From: Vibrio sp. S9_S30
GTDB taxonomy: Bacteria > Pseudomonadota > Gammaproteobacteria > Enterobacterales > Vibrionaceae
DNA length: 64,000 nt
Assembly: GCF_014694455.1 (NCBI RefSeq)
Contig: NZ_JAAUWT010000002.1
Location: 186,001 to 250,000 of the forward strand
Direction: 5' to 3'
The translations under genes and the position numbers were made by a program. The notes beneath the pieces were generated by a model. That model was not told where the DNA came from and searched no databases. It saw only the letters and a program-made list of their open reading frames with translations. Position 1 is the stretch's first letter; each line of letters starts with the position of its first letter. Of the stretch, positions 39,539-47,630 are shown piece after piece.

Positions 39539-39567
39539 AAAAACCACTCTTAAGAGTGGTTTTTTTA
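39539..39567 (+). terminator. Terminator after thiI
   Basis: AAACCACTCTTAAGAGTGGTTT is a perfect palindrome followed by T7. Confidence 0.92.
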
Positions 39568-39629
39568 TGCCATATAATGATCATTTGTGACCTTCTTAAA
39601 ATAAAAATATTAAAATCATAAGGTTGGTT

Positions 39630-39878
39630 ATGAATGAATTTTCAAAGGCATGGAAAACCTCTTTCGACTTCTCAAGTCGCTCACGCCGTAAAGATTACGG
39701 GATGTTTGCACGGATAAACTGTTTGGTCAGCCTTTTAGCGGCATTCATTCCACTGGTTAATATTGTTTATCCGTTAGCGGCTATTGTGCTCCGGTTTGCT
39801 TTGTCGGTTCGCCGTTTGCATGATATGGGCAAAAGGGGTTGGTGGTGGTTGTGTCCTGTGCCATTGGGGGCTTTTTAG
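39630..39878 (+). CDS. DUF805 family membrane protein, C-terminally short
   Basis: An 82-residue protein that begins MNEFSKAWKTSFDFSSRSRRKDYG, the usual opening of DUF805 proteins, with hydrophobic segments at about 30-60 and RRLHDMGKRGWWWL. Typical DUF805 proteins reach 110-150 residues with further membrane segments. Here the frame stops just after CPVPLGAF and I cannot find the missing part in another frame, so a truncation or frame loss is likely. AAGG six bases before ATG 39630 supports the start. Function unknown. Confidence 0.6.
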   Translation: MNEFSKAWKTSFDFSSRSRRKDYGMFARINCLVSLLAAFIPLVNIVYPLAAIVLRFALSVRRLHDMGKRGWWWLCPVPLGAF

Positions 39879-39983
39879 GTCTTGAAGATTTTGATTTGTG
39901 AAGTGGTACGTCAAGCATCGTATTCGTGAGCTTGTACTTTGATGTTGGTATAATGACCTCTTTGATAAATAAGCAGAAGGCAT

Positions 39984-40224
39984 AAAAAAACACCGCTATT
40001 TAGGCGGTGTTGAAAAATTGACAGACAGGTCAAAATAATACAGGAAGTATGATCTATGCGCTGAGCGCTAAGACATTATGGTAGATAACTCTACCAACTC
40101 GAATTTCGAGTTTATGCAAACACAACATCGTAACAACCAAACCAATTGATTATCAAGGATAATCAAGCCGTTCAGGCTTAGCGTTACGAGACGAAATATA
40201 GATTTTCTCTGGCTCATCGGCAAT
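39984..40224 (-). ncRNA. gcvB: GcvB small regulatory RNA
   Basis: Leftward RNA of about 240 nt, divergent from gcvA. Reading leftward it contains GATGTTGTGTTTGCAT (G/U-rich R1 seed), a GGTAG...CTACC hairpin, ACTTCCTGTA and GACCTGTCTGTC (R2/3' region) and the terminator CACCGCC..GCGGTG plus T7, all in the order of E. coli GcvB. A TATAAA -10 lies at 40236-40231. GcvB represses amino-acid and peptide transport mRNAs with Hfq, and GcvA with GcvR controls its transcription. The 5' end is estimated. Confidence 0.92.
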
Positions 40225-40282
40225 CAACAATTTATAATGTTTCGGATAAAAAAAACTAATGCTAAGTATGATTTGGTGAATT

Positions 40283-41185
40283 ATGTCCAGACGCCTTCCC
40301 CCCTTGAATTCTCTACGTGTGTTTGAAGCTGCAGCCAGACACTTAAGTTTTACACGAGCTGCTGAAGAATTGTTTGTTACGCAAGCAGCCGTCAGCCATC
40401 AGATCAAAACCCTAGAAGATTATCTTGGGTTGAAATTATTCCGTCGCCGTAACCGTTCTTTGCTTTTCACCGAAGAAGGGCAAAGCTACTTTTTGGACAT
40501 CAAAGATATCTTTACGTCGCTTTCTGAAGCAACCGACAAAGTGCTTGAGCGCAGTGAAAAAGGGGCGTTAACCATCAGTCTGCCACCAAGTTTTGCGATT
40601 CAATGGCTCGTGCCAAGGCTTGCCGACTTTAATGCACAAGAGCCAGACATCGATGTACGCATTAAGGCAGTGGATATGGATGAAGGTTCTCTCACCGACG
40701 ATGTGGATGTGGCCATCTATTATGGACGAGGCAATTGGTCTGGTCTTCGGGCGGATAAGCTGTATCAAGAATATTTGGTTCCGGTATGCTCACCTCAGCT
40801 GTTGTTGGGGACAAAACCATTAGAATCTCTTGTGGATTTAACACGGCATACGTTATTGCATGATACATCTAGAAAAGATTGGAAACAATTTACTCGCATT
40901 CACGGTATTGAAGGTGTGAACGTTAATCACGGTCCGATCTTTAGTCATTCAACAATGGTGCTGCAAGCGGCTGTGCATGGGCAGGGCGTCGCATTGGGAA
41001 ACAATGTACTGGCGCAACCCGAAATTGATGCAGGTCGATTGGTCTGCCCATTTGATGAGGTATTGATCAGTAAAAATGCTTTCTATGTGGTCTGTCATGA
41101 ACAACAGGCAGATACGGGTCGAATAGCAACATTCAGAGACTGGATGCTGGCAACGGCGGCGAAAGAGCAGGAGGATTTCATTTAA
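40283..41185 (+). CDS. gcvA: Glycine cleavage system transcriptional regulator GcvA
   Basis: LysR-type regulator of gcvTHP and of gcvB. 300 residues; helix-turn-helix LPPLNSLRVFEAAARHLSFT and FVTQAAVSHQIKTLEDYLG (about 5-60), effector domain from about 90. The N-terminus MSRRLPPLNSLRVFEA is that of GcvA. It diverges from gcvB and overlaps the next gene by one base (TTTAATGA). Confidence 0.94.
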   Translation: MSRRLPPLNSLRVFEAAARHLSFTRAAEELFVTQAAVSHQIKTLEDYLGLKLFRRRNRSLLFTEEGQSYFLDIKDIFTSLSEATDKVLERSEKGALTISLPPSFAIQWLVPRLADFNAQEPDIDVRIKAVDMDEGSLTDDVDVAIYYGRGNWSGLRADKLYQEYLVPVCSPQLLLGTKPLESLVDLTRHTLLHDTSRKDWKQFTRIHGIEGVNVNHGPIFSHSTMVLQAAVHGQGVALGNNVLAQPEIDAGRLVCPFDEVLISKNAFYVVCHEQQADTGRIATFRDWMLATAAKEQEDFI

Positions 41186-41814
41186 TGAGCCAAGTAATAG
41201 TTAATGGTGAAGGCGATCAGACGTTTCTTTTTGCCCATGGTGCTGGCGCAGGAATGGATCACGAATTTATGGTTCGAGTCGCCAAAGGGATTGCAGAGCA
41301 TGGCATTCGTGTCGTTCGTTTTAATTTTCCTTATATGCTAAAGCGTTCGGAGGATGGAAAAAAGCGTCCCCCCGATAGTGCACCGAAATTGCTTGAAGCC
41401 TTTAAAGACATGATTGAGCAATACGCTGGTGAGAGCCTTGTCATCGGTGGAAAATCAATGGGAGGAAGGATGGCGAGCTTGTTATCAGAATCGCCTCACA
41501 TTCAGGGCATCGCTTGCCTTGGTTTCCCTTTTCATCCGCCAGGAAAGCCTGAGAAATATAAAGGAGATCATCTCGCACAAATCAATAAACCATGCCTTAT
41601 CCTTCAAGGAGAAAGAGACACGTTTGGGAAAAAAGAAGAGTGCGCCGAGTTTCATTTTTCAGATGCTGTCGAACTCCAATTTATCCCCGATGGTGACCAC
41701 AGTTTCAAGCCCAGAAAACGCTCTGGTTACACTCAAGAGGGCAATATCGATTTAGCCGTTGAACATTTGGTGACCTTTATAAGGGGCTGTTGTGAAGTTA
41801 GGGGGGAGCTGTGA
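41185..41814 (+). CDS. Alpha/beta hydrolase, uncharacterised (KANL3/Tex30-like)
   Basis: A 209-residue hydrolase: TFLFAHGAGAGMDH (oxyanion-hole loop), GGKSMGGRMASLL (nucleophile elbow, Ser), QGERDTFGKKEE (Asp) and DGDHSFKPRKR (His) give a complete triad. Dienelactone-hydrolase-like and KANL3/Tex30-type proteins share these features. Its start overlaps the gcvA stop and its end overlaps the next GTG start by four bases, so it is inside the gcvA-ygdD-rlmM operon. Substrate unknown. Confidence 0.8.
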   Translation: MSQVIVNGEGDQTFLFAHGAGAGMDHEFMVRVAKGIAEHGIRVVRFNFPYMLKRSEDGKKRPPDSAPKLLEAFKDMIEQYAGESLVIGGKSMGGRMASLLSESPHIQGIACLGFPFHPPGKPEKYKGDHLAQINKPCLILQGERDTFGKKEECAEFHFSDAVELQFIPDGDHSFKPRKRSGYTQEGNIDLAVEHLVTFIRGCCEVRGEL

Positions 41815-42209
41815 AAAGTAAGCATGTTTTAATGGTTGCTGGTGTCTTTGGCGCGACGGCCGTGATGTTAGGTGCATTTGCAGCACATGGTTTAAAGGCG
41901 ATGTTGTCTGATTACCTGATTGGCGTGTTTGAGACGGGTGTGCAATACCAATTTGTACATACCTTGGCGTTAGTCTTGATTGGTATTTTGATGCAGATAA
42001 AAGTCGGCGAGAAAACAGAAAAAGGACTGCGAAACGCGGCGATTTGCTTTATTATCGGCATCTTTTGCTTTAGTGGCAGCCTTTATGCGCTTGCATTAAC
42101 CGGAATCAAATGGTTTGGACCTATTACGCCATTTGGTGGCTTACTGTTTATTGTGGGCTGGGTTTGCTTCACTATGGCTGCATTTAGAATGAAAGAGGTG
42201 AAGTCGTGA
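41811..42209 (+). CDS. ygdD: DUF423 family inner-membrane protein (YgdD)
   Basis: A 132-residue protein with four hydrophobic segments: start helix followed by [13 protein letters not shown], the [15 protein letters not shown] block, and GITPFGG-type [13 protein letters not shown]. These are the DUF423 landmarks. Start is GTG at 41811, inside the previous gene's end. It overlaps rlmM by four bases. Function unknown; the gcvA-ygdD-rlmM order is conserved in gammaproteobacteria. Confidence 0.9.
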   Translation: MKSKHVLMVAGVFGATAVMLGAFAAHGLKAMLSDYLIGVFETGVQYQFVHTLALVLIGILMQIKVGEKTEKGLRNAAICFIIGIFCFSGSLYALALTGIKWFGPITPFGGLLFIVGWVCFTMAAFRMKEVKS

Positions 42210-43297
42210 AACACTTAATGCTCTACTGCCGCCAAGGTTTCGAAAAAGAGTGTGCAGGTGAGATTCAGGATCGTGCTGCTCAACTAGAAGTGTACGGTTT
42301 CCCGAGAGTGCAAAAGAATACAGGGTATGTGTTGTTTGAGTGCTACCAGGAAGGCGAGGGTGCGAAACTGGCTCAGGAGCTGGACTTTAACTCACTGATC
42401 TTTGCACGTCAGATCTTCGCGGTTGCCACAGAATGTAAAGCGTTGCCACAGGATGATCGAATCTCCCCCATTCTTGATGGGCTATCGGAGATTGAAGCAT
42501 TTCCTCGTTGCGGCGATCTTCGTGTGGAAACACCCGATACGAATGAAGCAAAAGAGCTTCTGAAGTTTTGCCGCAAGTTTACCGTACCATTAAGGCAAGC
42601 CCTACGTGGTAAAGGAATTCTTTACCATAAAGACAGCCCTAGAAAACCGGTTTTGCATGCGTGTTTTGTCGCACCGGGTCACTGCTATGTTGGTTATTCG
42701 TTATCCGACAACAACTCAACATTCTTTATGGGGATCCCTCGTCTTAAATTTCCATCTGACGCGCCAAGCCGTTCCACATTGAAATTGGAAGAAGCATTTC
42801 ATGTTTTCATTCCTAAAGAGGAATGGGACACACGTTTGGCTTCTGGTATGTGGGCGACCGATTTAGGTGCTTGTCCGGGGGGGTGGACTTATCAACTTGT
42901 GAAACGCTCTATGTTTGTGCATGCGATTGATAATGGCATGATGGCACAAAGCTTGATGGATACAGGGCAGGTTAAACATCATACGGAAGATGGATTTAAG
43001 TTCGAACCGCCGCGTAAAAACGTAACTTGGTTGGTGTGTGACATGATTGAAAAACCATCGCGCGTTGCACAACTTATGGGGGAGTGGCTCATTAAAGGTT
43101 GGGCAAAAGAAACCATCTTTAACTTGAAGCTGCCGATGAAAGGTCGATACGACGAAGTACTTCAAGATATCGAGAACCTAAAAGCTTTCCTGATTGACAA
43201 TAAAGTGAAGTTCAAACTGCAAGCTAAGCATCTGTACCATGACAGAGAAGAGATCACCGTTCACATTCAGTGCTTGTCGAATATATCCCCTCATTAA
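42206..43297 (+). CDS. rlmM: 23S rRNA 2'-O-ribose C2498 methyltransferase RlmM
   Basis: Methylates the ribose of C2498 of 23S rRNA. 363 residues: N-terminal ferredoxin-like and THUMP parts (about 1-170), then a Rossmann methyltransferase fold with SAM motif [16 protein letters not shown] and the late DMIEKP and [11 protein letters not shown] (catalytic Lys). Start GTG at 42206 overlaps ygdD. A strong palindromic terminator follows. Confidence 0.95.
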   Translation: MKHLMLYCRQGFEKECAGEIQDRAAQLEVYGFPRVQKNTGYVLFECYQEGEGAKLAQELDFNSLIFARQIFAVATECKALPQDDRISPILDGLSEIEAFPRCGDLRVETPDTNEAKELLKFCRKFTVPLRQALRGKGILYHKDSPRKPVLHACFVAPGHCYVGYSLSDNNSTFFMGIPRLKFPSDAPSRSTLKLEEAFHVFIPKEEWDTRLASGMWATDLGACPGGWTYQLVKRSMFVHAIDNGMMAQSLMDTGQVKHHTEDGFKFEPPRKNVTWLVCDMIEKPSRVAQLMGEWLIKGWAKETIFNLKLPMKGRYDEVLQDIENLKAFLIDNKVKFKLQAKHLYHDREEITVHIQCLSNISPH

Positions 43298-43340
43298 GCT
43301 CAATGAATGGGCTTGCAGTACAAGTCCTACTTTCCAGAAG

Positions 43341-43364
43341 ACGCTCCAATTGGAGCGTTTTTTT
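43341..43364. terminator. Terminator between rlmM and xni
   Basis: ACGCTCCAATTGGAGCGT palindrome followed by T7. Confidence 0.88.
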
Positions 43365-43372
43365 ATTCCATT

Positions 43373-44155
43373 TTATGACGGTTGGTTAGAACCGGAGTAT
43401 CGAATATCTTGTAAGTTAAAACCAAGTTCCATGTCGATTTTTAATGCCGAAATTTTTTTACAAGCTCTCGCCGAGTCGATGTGTTCGTTAAACTTTTTTC
43501 GATATTTAGCGGGAAGATCGTCAGATGCATAGGCGGTTTCGATGTCAGGATAAGTGGTAAGGATGTCTTTCGCCGCTTTTGGTCCCACACCTGGGATCCC
43601 TGGAATTTGGCTAGAACTGACGCCCACCAACCCCCAATAGTCAGCGAGTTGCTCCGGTTTTACACCGAATTCTTTTTCGATGAATGGGGCATCAAGCCAG
43701 CGGTGCTGAAAATAATCTCGAATTTGTAGGGTGGGTGAGAGTAGCTGGCAGTAGCCTTTGTCTGTCGATACTATGGTGACTTTTTCACCATGGCTCGCGA
43801 CTTTACAGGCTAGTGTTGCAACTAAATCATCAGCTTCATCTCCATCGGACAATAATGAATCGATGCCGAGCTTCCACCAAGCCTCTTGAATAGCATCTAA
43901 TCCTTTCAATAAAGGGTCAGGCATGGGCTTTCGGTTTTCTTTATAAGAGGGAAGCACTTCAGCTCGCCAGCCCCTGTCTTGTTCATGGTGATCGAAGACC
44001 GCAATAATATGCGTAGGGGTAGATTCCGATAAGATTCGATTCAGTGTCCGACCGGTAGTTTCTATGGTCCGCGAGATGTCTGTTGGATCAGGCTGCGCCG
44101 AATGTACGCGACGAATGAGGTTCAGAGCATCAATGATGACTAGATGAATCGACAT
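43373..44155 (-). CDS. xni: Flap endonuclease Xni (ExoIX)
   Basis: PIN/5'-3' exonuclease family, 260 residues. Features: LVIIDALNLIRRVHS (first Asp), GDEADDLVATLA (metal-binding Asp cluster), STDKGYCQLL and the helix-hairpin-helix region GIPGVGPKAAKDIL. Xni proteins lack part of the metal site of Pol I-type 5'-nucleases and act as potassium-dependent flap endonucleases. Leftward, after ppnN and its terminator. Confidence 0.93.
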   Translation of the reverse strand: MSIHLVIIDALNLIRRVHSAQPDPTDISRTIETTGRTLNRILSESTPTHIIAVFDHHEQDRGWRAEVLPSYKENRKPMPDPLLKGLDAIQEAWWKLGIDSLLSDGDEADDLVATLACKVASHGEKVTIVSTDKGYCQLLSPTLQIRDYFQHRWLDAPFIEKEFGVKPEQLADYWGLVGVSSSQIPGIPGVGPKAAKDILTTYPDIETAYASDDLPAKYRKKFNEHIDSARACKKISALKIDMELGFNLQDIRYSGSNQPS

Positions 44156-44173
44156 TTTTGAATTCTAAAGAAA

Positions 44174-44192
44174 AAGGGGCGTAATGCCCCTT
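44174..44192 (-). terminator. Terminator downstream of ppnN
   Basis: Leftward AAGGGGC / GCCCCTT stem with a 5-base loop, followed by TTTCTTTAG. It precedes the xni start. Confidence 0.8.
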
Positions 44193-44193
44193 A

Positions 44194-44246
44194 GTGTATG
44201 TAAATAAAAAGTGTATGTGAATCAAAACGTGTATGTGAATCACAAC
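44194..44246. repeat. Three 17-18 bp tandem repeats downstream of ppnN
   Basis: Units GTGTATGTAAATAAAAA (44194), GTGTATGTGAATCAAAAC (44211) and GTGTATGTGAATCACAAC (44229), followed by a further GTG. They lie between the ppnN stop (44281) and its terminator. Confidence 0.9.
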
Positions 44247-44280
44247 GTGATGACTGGAATCGGAGGCGTGCCTACTGATC

Positions 44281-45636
44281 CTACAGCGCAATTTTGTAGC
44301 AAGGAATGTATTCGGACCCCGGTAATTTCATTCGCTGTTGCTCAACAAAATCGCTGAGTAGGCGATCCATTTTTTTCATGAGCGTGGGGTCGCCATTGAT
44401 AACGAAAGGACCTTTACGTTTGATTTCCCGAATGCCTTCCGCTTTAACATTACCTGCAACAATTCCAGAAAACGCTTGACGTAACTTAGCGGCTAATATT
44501 TCAGGTTTTTGATTTAGGTGCAGATCGAGATTCGCCATGTTTTCGTGTGTTGGTTCAAATGGGAGTTGGAATTCAGGCTCGATTTTTAAAGACCAATTAT
44601 AACTGTAAGAATCCCCTGTTACCTTGCGATGTTCCCGTACTGTTAGCATGGATTCTTTGATGATTTTCGCCGCTTTTTCAGGATCGCCAATAACAATGTT
44701 GTAGCGGCTTTGTGCTTCTTCTCCCAGCGTATCTCCTATGAATTTATCAATGGATCGGAAGTAAGCTTCACTTTCTTTAGGTCCAGTTAATACAATCGGC
44801 ATCGGCTGATCAACATTGTCAGGGTGAAGCATAATGCCGAGAATGTACAAGAGTTCCTCTGCGGTGCCAGCGCCCCCAGGGAAAATAACAATACCATGTG
44901 CCATTCGCACAAACGCTTCTAAACGTTTTTCGATATCAGGCATGATAATGAGCTCATTCACGATTGGGTTGGGTGGTTCTGCCGCAATAATGGATGGCTC
45001 CGTTAAGCCTATGTAGCGTTGTTCGTTGTAGCGCTGCTTTGCATGTCCGATAGCAGCCCCTTTCATCGGACCTTCCATTGCCCCCGGACCACACCCCGTA
45101 CAAATATTCAGTTCCCGTAGACCAAGCTCGTGCCCGACTTCTCGAGTGTATTGGTATTCAATGGGGTTAATTGAATGGCCTCCCCAACAAACAACAAGGT
45201 TTGGATCGATTCCCGGATGAAGCGCACCAGCGTTACGCAAAATGCCGAATACGAGATTAGTAATGTGGGTGGCATTGGTTAGGTTGAGTCTTTGGCTGTC
45301 GGCTAAATGCATGTTGACATAAACAATGTCTCTCAACACGGAAAAAAGATGTTCTTGAATGCCGGTAATGATGGTGCCGTCTACGAATGCATGGTCAGGC
45401 GGATTGTTGAGTTCAAGCTTAATGCCACGTTCGCGACGCATAACGTTGACGTCGAAGGATTTGTATCGGTTAAGTAGTTCTTCAGAGTTATCGGTATGAC
45501 TGCCGGAGTTGAGAACCGCAAGGCTACAATTTCTATAGAGCTGATAAAGCTCACTAGAGGCAGTTTTTTTTAGACGTTCTACTTCAATCTGAGACAGCAA
45601 GTCCATGCTGCCTGCAGGGCTGATATGAGTAATCAT
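44281..45636 (-). CDS. ppnN: Nucleotide 5'-monophosphate nucleosidase PpnN
   Basis: Splits purine and pyrimidine 5'-mononucleotides into base and ribose 5-phosphate; in E. coli it is stimulated by (p)ppGpp. 451 residues: N-terminal domain ([16 protein letters not shown]), central Rossmann lysine-decarboxylase-like domain with GCGPGAMEG and [16 protein letters not shown], and a C-terminal domain. I used ATG 45636, which has AAGGAGGA upstream, rather than the longer start at 45663. Confidence 0.95.
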   Translation of the reverse strand: MITHISPAGSMDLLSQIEVERLKKTASSELYQLYRNCSLAVLNSGSHTDNSEELLNRYKSFDVNVMRRERGIKLELNNPPDHAFVDGTIITGIQEHLFSVLRDIVYVNMHLADSQRLNLTNATHITNLVFGILRNAGALHPGIDPNLVVCWGGHSINPIEYQYTREVGHELGLRELNICTGCGPGAMEGPMKGAAIGHAKQRYNEQRYIGLTEPSIIAAEPPNPIVNELIIMPDIEKRLEAFVRMAHGIVIFPGGAGTAEELLYILGIMLHPDNVDQPMPIVLTGPKESEAYFRSIDKFIGDTLGEEAQSRYNIVIGDPEKAAKIIKESMLTVREHRKVTGDSYSYNWSLKIEPEFQLPFEPTHENMANLDLHLNQKPEILAAKLRQAFSGIVAGNVKAEGIREIKRKGPFVINGDPTLMKKMDRLLSDFVEQQRMKLPGSEYIPCYKIAL

Positions 45637-45663
45637 AGGCTCCTCCTTGGGGTAGAAAGTCAT

Positions 45664-45958
45664 TGTTTTTGTTCATTTCTCTACCCTATCATTTCACCTT
45701 ACACAGGAATTTAGGGTTTCGCCACTTACTTTTAAGGGATAAATCAACAAATTGAGGCATCTGCCCGAACAAAACCAGCGGGTACTGTCGTTATTTCGAA
45801 GTCGTCAGTAAAGCAGCAAGTCATTCACTTAGGCTCATATGTCTGAGCCCAAGCCGTAATCACACTGGCGATGATAAAATGAAACCGTCGGTCAATTTAT
45901 GGGGACGGACTTGTCTGTAGGGACATGTTTTCTAATGAAAAGGTGAAGGGAAAGGAGG
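45664..45958. other. Intergenic stretch, no gene seen
   Basis: Between the diguanylate cyclase stop and ppnN (both leftward). One hairpin, GGCTCA-tatgtc-TGAGCC at about 45832-45849, lacks a T run on the leftward strand. No ORF with a ribosome site and no known RNA was seen. Confidence 0.5.
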
Positions 45959-47530
45959 TTATAGCCAAATGAGTTGATTCGGACCTGTTCTCTTGGCATT
46001 TTTGAGCCCGATCTGCAGCCTTTCAAGCACTTCTTCTGGGGTATCAGTGTCACTGAAGGCTGCACAAACTGCAGAGGCGGTAATGGTGATACTTTGGTCT
46101 CTAAACTTAAACGGCAACTTGGATATATGCGCTTGAATCTTTTGTGTCACTGTGTGAGTTTCTGAGTCAACTTGATCTGGAAGTAGAATGAGGAACTCTT
46201 CACCAGAGAATCGTGCCACGATGTCGGTGTCTCTCACCGCTTTTTTAATGGTACGAGCGATGATTTTTAACGCTTTGTCGCCAGCACTGTACCCAAAACT
46301 CTCATTCAGCGTTTTAAAGTTATCGATATCAAGCAGTAAAATTCGGAAAGAGTGTTGTGCGCGAATCCAGCGTCGATACTCCAGCTCGAGTTTATCCGTG
46401 AGTGCTGCTCTGTTGTACACTTTAGTGAGAGGGTCAAGGAGAAGCCTTTGTGCTTGATCTTGTAATCGGCGTCGATAGTCTTGAGTCACTTCTTGAAGTG
46501 CTTCCAGTTGATTATGACTATAGCTGAGCCTTTCTGTTAGAGCTTGTTCACGCTTTTCAATATGCTGTAGGCGCTCAGTGAGCGAACCTATCTTATCCAA
46601 AAGAGGGGCAATGGCGAGTTTGAGTGCCTTGGCATCTAAATCGGATTCCAAATTACTTTTGCCCTGTGAGACCAAATCGTTGATTTCGAAATGCATCATC
46701 TTTCTATGTTCAGAGTAAGAGAGGCTTTGTTCGATGTTTTGCGATGTGTTCTTGATTACCGTATTCAGAGAGCTATTAACTTGATCTAAAAACTGCTCAG
46801 AGGTTTTACGCTCAAAATGAGTGCCTTGAATGACCAGCTTTAAAATCTGAAGTATTAATTCAAACAATTCATTCGGTGGCACACCAATGAGAAGCTTAGC
46901 TCTGATGTCGGTTAATAATTCACCGGATTCGCCATCAAAATCGAGCTCAGTGATCAGGTTTTGCAGTTCTTCTGAGAGGCGGTCAAAAATTTCCTGATCG
47001 ACGACTTTTTCTAAATTGAGGTTATTACGAGAATTTGACGCCATGATTTTTGTGGCGCGCTCGTATATACCCAAAAGGCGAATCGCTTGATCAATTTCTT
47101 GCGTCAATTTTCGGCTAGGGAAATGAAGTAAGTTTCGGAGATCGCGTTTTAATTGAGCAGGTAGACCAGGAATACGCTGCAACGTTTCCCCGCTATGTTT
47201 AATTCGCTCGTCTAAGTGAATTGTCTTTTTTTCCATGGTCACCGTGTTTTGCTTCAGCATTCTCTCTATGACGACCAGCTTAGGTATTAACTTTGTGACA
47301 TCTTGTTGATGTTCTAGATCCTGTTTTAATAGCGACAAACTTTTATCAAGATCTTGGTTATTACCTTTGCATGCATCACTAAGATTAGCAACTATGCGCT
47401 TAAGAACGTTTTGTTCTCTTTTAAATTTAAAAAGAGAATCTCGATGTGAAAGACGTGCATGATCTAATTTACACTTTAAATCATGTAATTCTTCTTTCAA
47501 CTCTTGCTCAAGAGTATCCAAATCATTCAT
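45959..47530 (-). CDS. Diguanylate cyclase with long coiled-coil N-terminus (SGEEF)
   Basis: A 523-residue soluble protein. Residues about 1-360 are helical with several heptad stretches (EELHDLKCKLDHARL..., later LTERLQHIEKREQALTERL). Residues about 365-523 are a GGDEF domain: LLDPLTKVYNRAAL, LDIDNFKTLNESFGYSAGDKAL, and the active loop RFSGEEFLILLP, with Ser for the first Gly. RDTD, five residues before the loop, is an intact RxxD inhibitory site. It should make c-di-GMP if Ser is tolerated. It has no signal peptide or membrane segment. The next leftward-strand gene upstream is the TPR/GGDEF-like protein, about 100 bases away. Confidence 0.85.
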   Translation of the reverse strand: MNDLDTLEQELKEELHDLKCKLDHARLSHRDSLFKFKREQNVLKRIVANLSDACKGNNQDLDKSLSLLKQDLEHQQDVTKLIPKLVVIERMLKQNTVTMEKKTIHLDERIKHSGETLQRIPGLPAQLKRDLRNLLHFPSRKLTQEIDQAIRLLGIYERATKIMASNSRNNLNLEKVVDQEIFDRLSEELQNLITELDFDGESGELLTDIRAKLLIGVPPNELFELILQILKLVIQGTHFERKTSEQFLDQVNSSLNTVIKNTSQNIEQSLSYSEHRKMMHFEINDLVSQGKSNLESDLDAKALKLAIAPLLDKIGSLTERLQHIEKREQALTERLSYSHNQLEALQEVTQDYRRRLQDQAQRLLLDPLTKVYNRAALTDKLELEYRRWIRAQHSFRILLLDIDNFKTLNESFGYSAGDKALKIIARTIKKAVRDTDIVARFSGEEFLILLPDQVDSETHTVTQKIQAHISKLPFKFRDQSITITASAVCAAFSDTDTPEEVLERLQIGLKNAKRTGPNQLIWL

Positions 47531-47630
47531 AAAATGCAGATGCCAATAAACCGCGATGGCGAAAACAGTTTAATGATAATAACAAAAAACGAAATAAGGT
47601 CACTTTAATCAGGAGTTAAGTGCTCACTTA

